A DNA stretch of 64,000 bases from Dasyornis broadbenti (lineage: Eukaryota; Chordata; Aves; Passeriformes; Dasyornithidae): positions 3,630,901-3,694,900 of the forward strand of contig VZRN01004407.1 of the NCBI GenBank assembly GCA_013397935.1. Direction: 5' to 3'. Position 1 is the first letter of the stretch, and each line of letters starts with the position of its first letter. Below, in pieces: positions 60,301 to 64,000 of this stretch. The translations under genes were made by a program, and so were the position numbers. The notes beneath the pieces are model-generated. The model searched no databases. It was not told the origin of the DNA and saw nothing but the letters and a program-made list of their open reading frames with translations.

Positions 60301-61749
60301 CAATAACTATGCTACAATATCACATTACCTTAGTTTGAAATACAATGTGAACACAGTTTTTATTTGCAAACCATTACAAAGATGTAATTCCATTTAAAAA
60401 TTGCAGACAGTATAAAATAATTCTCTCAAAGCTGATTAGCCCTGGTATGATTTCTGCCTGCCCTTCCAGCTATACAGTTACCTTCACATGCATTTTATAT
60501 CACTTCTTAAGTAAGAGGGGTTTTCTGCCGCAGCTGAAGAAGAAGGTGACCTGACAATGTGGAGGGTACGCACCTGAAACACATTGAGCAAAGGTGAGTC
60601 GGATGCCTGACAGACACACTGCAAACTGCTGCCATGGATATTTGCCAGATACCCACGCCACAACCCAGCCTCCAGGACAGGGCAGGAGACCACATCTGCC
60701 CCAGAAGGTGTATCACCATTTCCAGCCGGAAATCAAACTGAAACAACACTACGAGTTAGCAGGAATGAGGCCTGGTAAAGTGAATCTGGGTAGATAGCCC
60801 AAAATGGAAGCTTCATCTAGCTTTATGCTTTCTAGGAAAAGTTTTATTTGAAAGTGAGCTCCCAGCTGCCCTTCACCTGGCATTAGCCTTTGCTAACCCC
60901 TTGCACAAATAGCTGCATGGGTAACATCAGCAACACAGCTGCCCTCCTGGCTGCTAATCAACCCCTCACATCTCTATCTATTTTTAATTCCAATGCCTGT
61001 TTCCTTGCAGCTTCTGTTTCTCTTCCAAGTTACACATTTCTGCAGCCTCACAGGGAGAGCTGTTGCCGTTGAAATCCCCCTGCTCACAAGCAATTAGTCA
61101 GCATACACTTCATGTGAAATACTTTGGCATACAGTTCATTTTGTATTACACCGCCTGGATAACCCTTCTACCAGCACATTACTTTAATATGGAAATCATT
61201 GTACAAACGACTTTGCTTTTGTTACAGTTTTTCCTATTTGCCTCAGGCTTAATCACGAACACAACTGCTAATTATTTGCACCTCCCACAGCGCAGACTGG
61301 ATTTATCCAAGATAAGAACAGTTCAGCCCCTCGTTCCACCACCTGCCAGCCCAGGACTGTTGCCAGCGATTCCCTTTGATAACCCAGGCTGTTTTAGCAG
61401 CTGAGGAGCAGTAAATATTGTTTGTTTTCCTAGGGCAGTTTTACTTGGAGGCTGTGGTGAGGGATGTGGAGCCTGGGGAGGGCACAGCTGAAACATACCA
61501 TGCTAAAACCAGGTCAAAAGCCCTGTGAGAGACTGCCGTTACTACTAAAACCAAGACTTATTTAGTGTTTGGGGACAAAAACCGATTACCTTTGTTAGCA
61601 GGCGTGTGGTAGTTCTCCTCAAAAGCAGCATTAACATCTCTCCCAGCCGTGCAGGGGCTGTAGCTGTTTTCAGGCTGATAGAGCCACAATTCCAACCTCC
61701 TTGTTGTGCAGGACTCCCTGGCGCTGGAGCAGAGGCTGCACAGGGCCTT
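54311..61749. other. Noncoding DNA, several possible conserved elements
   Basis: No gene recognised. Landmarks: a GC-richer patch at 55190-55270; a hairpin at 58899-58919 (GTTTCATAG arms); a G-rich run at 59469-59486; conserved-element-like stretches at about 59880-60130 and 61080-61330; and an exon-like segment with strong splice signals at 60534-60593. Confidence 0.5.
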
Positions 61750-61880
61750 CCCTAAAAAAAGACTGGATGTGGCACTCAGTGCCATTGTTTCGTTGATGAA
61801 GTGGTGTTAGGTTTTAAGGTTAGACATGACCTTTCAAAGGACCTTTCCAACCTAGTTGACTCCGTGATTCTGCAGTTCTG
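61750..61880 (+). repeat. CR1 LINE 3' end
   Basis: AAGACTGGATGTGGCACTCA, GTGCCATTGTTTCGTTGATG, AAGTGGTGTTAGGTTTTAAG, GTTAGACATGACC, AAGGACCTTTCCAACCTAGT, then degraded GTGATTCTG/CAGTTCTG octamers. This is the 3' untranslated end of a CR1 element of the kind with 'AGACTGGATGTGGCACT...GGTTGGACTCGATGATCT...CTTTTCCAACC...ATTCTGTGATTC'. Plus orientation, 3' end at about 61880. The sequence from about 61690 may belong to it too, but the match there is loose. Confidence 0.85.
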
Positions 61881-64000
61881 CCCTGCTGTAAATCCAGGAG
61901 CGGGAGCAGCCAGCAGAGGTAGGCCCCAACCCGGCTCCCTGTGACACTGCTTTTCTCTCAGCAGGGCTCGCAATACACACCAGTTCCCATCTACAACCCT
62001 TATTAAACTGTTCTTCATTTTAAAAAAACTTACAAAATTTTCTCTCCCACTGAAAAAGGCTACCTGAACAGGACAAAAAAGGAAATAAAAAGGTATAATC
62101 CAAAACAAGTATCTTCTACCATCCGAGGTGAAACCTTTTCACACTCAGTTGGCTCTGAGTGCTTCTCACCACAATGAAAACAAGACTTGAGTCTGCCATT
62201 TCCCCATTTTTGTCTCTAGCAGAGCTATTATGGATAAACCAGATCTAAGTTATTTTTCATCACATACAAATAGCAAATGTGAAAACCTGAAGTCAATTGT
62301 TGTAGTGGTAACTTCCCAGGCACTTACAAAAACAACTGCTTGCCACATGTGAACAGATGGAGGATGCAAACAACAGCACCTAAGGTGGAAGTTTGCTCAC
62401 AACAGCATAAAAATAGGTAATAGGAAACACTTCCCTGATGGCTTAGATTAGACCTGACCTAGCATAGAAGGCCAGAAACAGAAACCCTGCAGAAACGAAG
62501 TCATGGCAAACCATCCTGTACTATTCTGTGGGGCAAAATGCCAACAATTTTGTTGTAAAATCTCTGAAGGCAGCAGTTGTCTATTCAGCAGAGACTCTTC
62601 AATTATTCAAACATAAATCATGTTTTCATATTCACGTGACCTCATCTGAATCTCACAGGGGAAAAAAAAAATTACTGACAAATTAATTTGAGTCAGGCAT
62701 CAGCCTAATATTACATAGACAAAGATGGATGCATTAGAATTTCAATATCAGTAAACAGAACATTATGAGATTAATTAAGAAAATCCCAAAATACTAAATG
62801 TTTACAAAAAAACCATCTACAGACCGATTCAACCAAAAGCTTTTGTGTGAGGCAGCCTGATCCCACATGGGATCTCACATCTGAGATAGCAAATATTACT
62901 ACAGTGTAATAATAATGAATTTCAGCTTGATGACAAAGAGTAAACTTATTCAAGAAGGAGGCCAAGAAATTACTGATATTATCTACCCCACTGCCTGTAT
63001 GAAGTATTAAAAATAGGTATATCATAGCAACTACTTGGTGCCATATATGGCATAAAAAATAAATTCTGCTGCTCTTCCAACAGAATGATCGTTCAAAGCC
63101 TTCCGTCATGCAAAGACTTCAACTCTCAGTTGATTTAAAAAACCATCTACCACCTCAGTTCTCTCTGTTCATCTTAAGCCTAACCATGTACCATGAAACC
63201 AAGCTGACTGGACACAGGAAGATGTTCCCAAAGGAGGCAAGTTACCCTGCTGGTGTTTACCCCACAGAAAATCACGGAGTAGCTACACACATTTGTAAAG
63301 GTCTGATACCATTTGCCCAGAAAGCTGCAGTCAGTGAGGGATCTACTGACAGTCTCAGGGTGCCAAAACTGGCCAAATAACACAAGATCTGGATGCAATA
63401 CAACTTTGAAGATGGCTTAATAACCTAGTGAGAAGTGGAAAAAACTGACATGCTTTCATGCAGGGCCAGATGATCTAAACGCAGGAGGGAGCTACTCTGA
63501 TGGCATTTTCCAGCACATCAAAGAGAGAGAATTTCCAAAAGTCCTACCCAGTAACAGTTGATCTTCACACCTTTTATTAAAAGATTTGCCAAGGATAAAC
63601 TTTAGGTAATAGCTCAAATTAAGAAACATATTTGGAGACATTCAGAGGAGTTTTCTTCCACTGAAAATGACTAAGTACTAAGACAAAACACAAACAAACA
63701 ATATCCTGTAACTGACATTAAAATACTTTATTGGCTAGATAGAATATGCAGTATACATAGAAATATACTGAAATACAAAGTCCTCCAGAATACTCCTGTA
63801 TAAAAACCACAATCCAAACTTCTACATCTTATATACATTGCCAAATGCATTCAAGAGCATGAATAAATTCCTATTTGCATTTCTTTCTTCTCCTGAAAGC
63901 ATATCTGGAGTAGTCCAAGGCCTTTTAGTTTCTTAAAGAGAAAATTGCACAGCTACCCTATTTCCTCATCTGGCCTGAAATCTGATGTGATTTTACACAC
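61881..64000. other. AT-rich noncoding DNA
   Basis: Nothing recognised. The frames at 62771-63109 (minus) and 63108-63380 (plus) have no domain I know. Confidence 0.5.

Noticed and set aside
1..64000. CRISPR array, operon or other prokaryotic system
   Set aside because: No spaced direct repeats and no bacterial gene organisation; the repeats present are those of a bird genome.

Overview
This is a 64 kb piece of a vertebrate nuclear genome, almost certainly from a bird and probably from a passerine. Three things support this. A minus-strand SINE at 54169-54310 has a tRNA-Ile-derived head and a CR1-type tail, the structure of TguSINE1 of songbirds. An LTR at 21952-22521 has the TGTGGTGG...CCACGACA ends of a common passerine endogenous-retrovirus LTR family. 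CR1 LINE fragments lie at 4370-4596 and 61750-61880. There is no bacterial-style gene packing, and no open frame codes for a protein I recognise. Three short runs of N inside homopolymer or low-complexity tracts look like draft-assembly gaps.

Layout. 1-5 kb: AT-rich noncoding DNA, a gap in poly-A, one candidate internal coding exon on the minus strand (2348-2514) and an old CR1. 5-21 kb: noncoding DNA with ancient amniote retroposon relics near 5.2 and 11.6 kb, a small CpG-enriched GC-rich block at 17.2-17.65 kb, a perfect 28-bp tandem duplication at 19.0 kb, and a coding-like minus-strand frame at 20.5 kb. 21-22.5 kb: a gap, then a 570-bp solo LTR. 22.5-43 kb: AT-rich noncoding DNA with possible conserved elements near 24.5 and 25.8 kb, A/C- or G/T-rich low-complexity tracts (32.0-32.26 and 37.1-37.2 kb), AT palindromes and MIR-like relics. 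43-54 kb: another MIR-like relic, then more GC-rich DNA with long but unrecognised frames on both strands (46.6-47.2 and 51.9-53.7 kb). 54-64 kb: the SINE, possible conserved elements near 60.0 and 61.2 kb, and a CR1 3' end at 61.8 kb.

The most likely setting is a large intron or a gene-poor intergenic region. If the 2348-2514 exon is real, the host gene runs on the minus strand. I see no RNA gene, no CRISPR array and no new multi-gene system. Most assignments rest on recalled family consensus sequences rather than a search, and their confidences reflect that.
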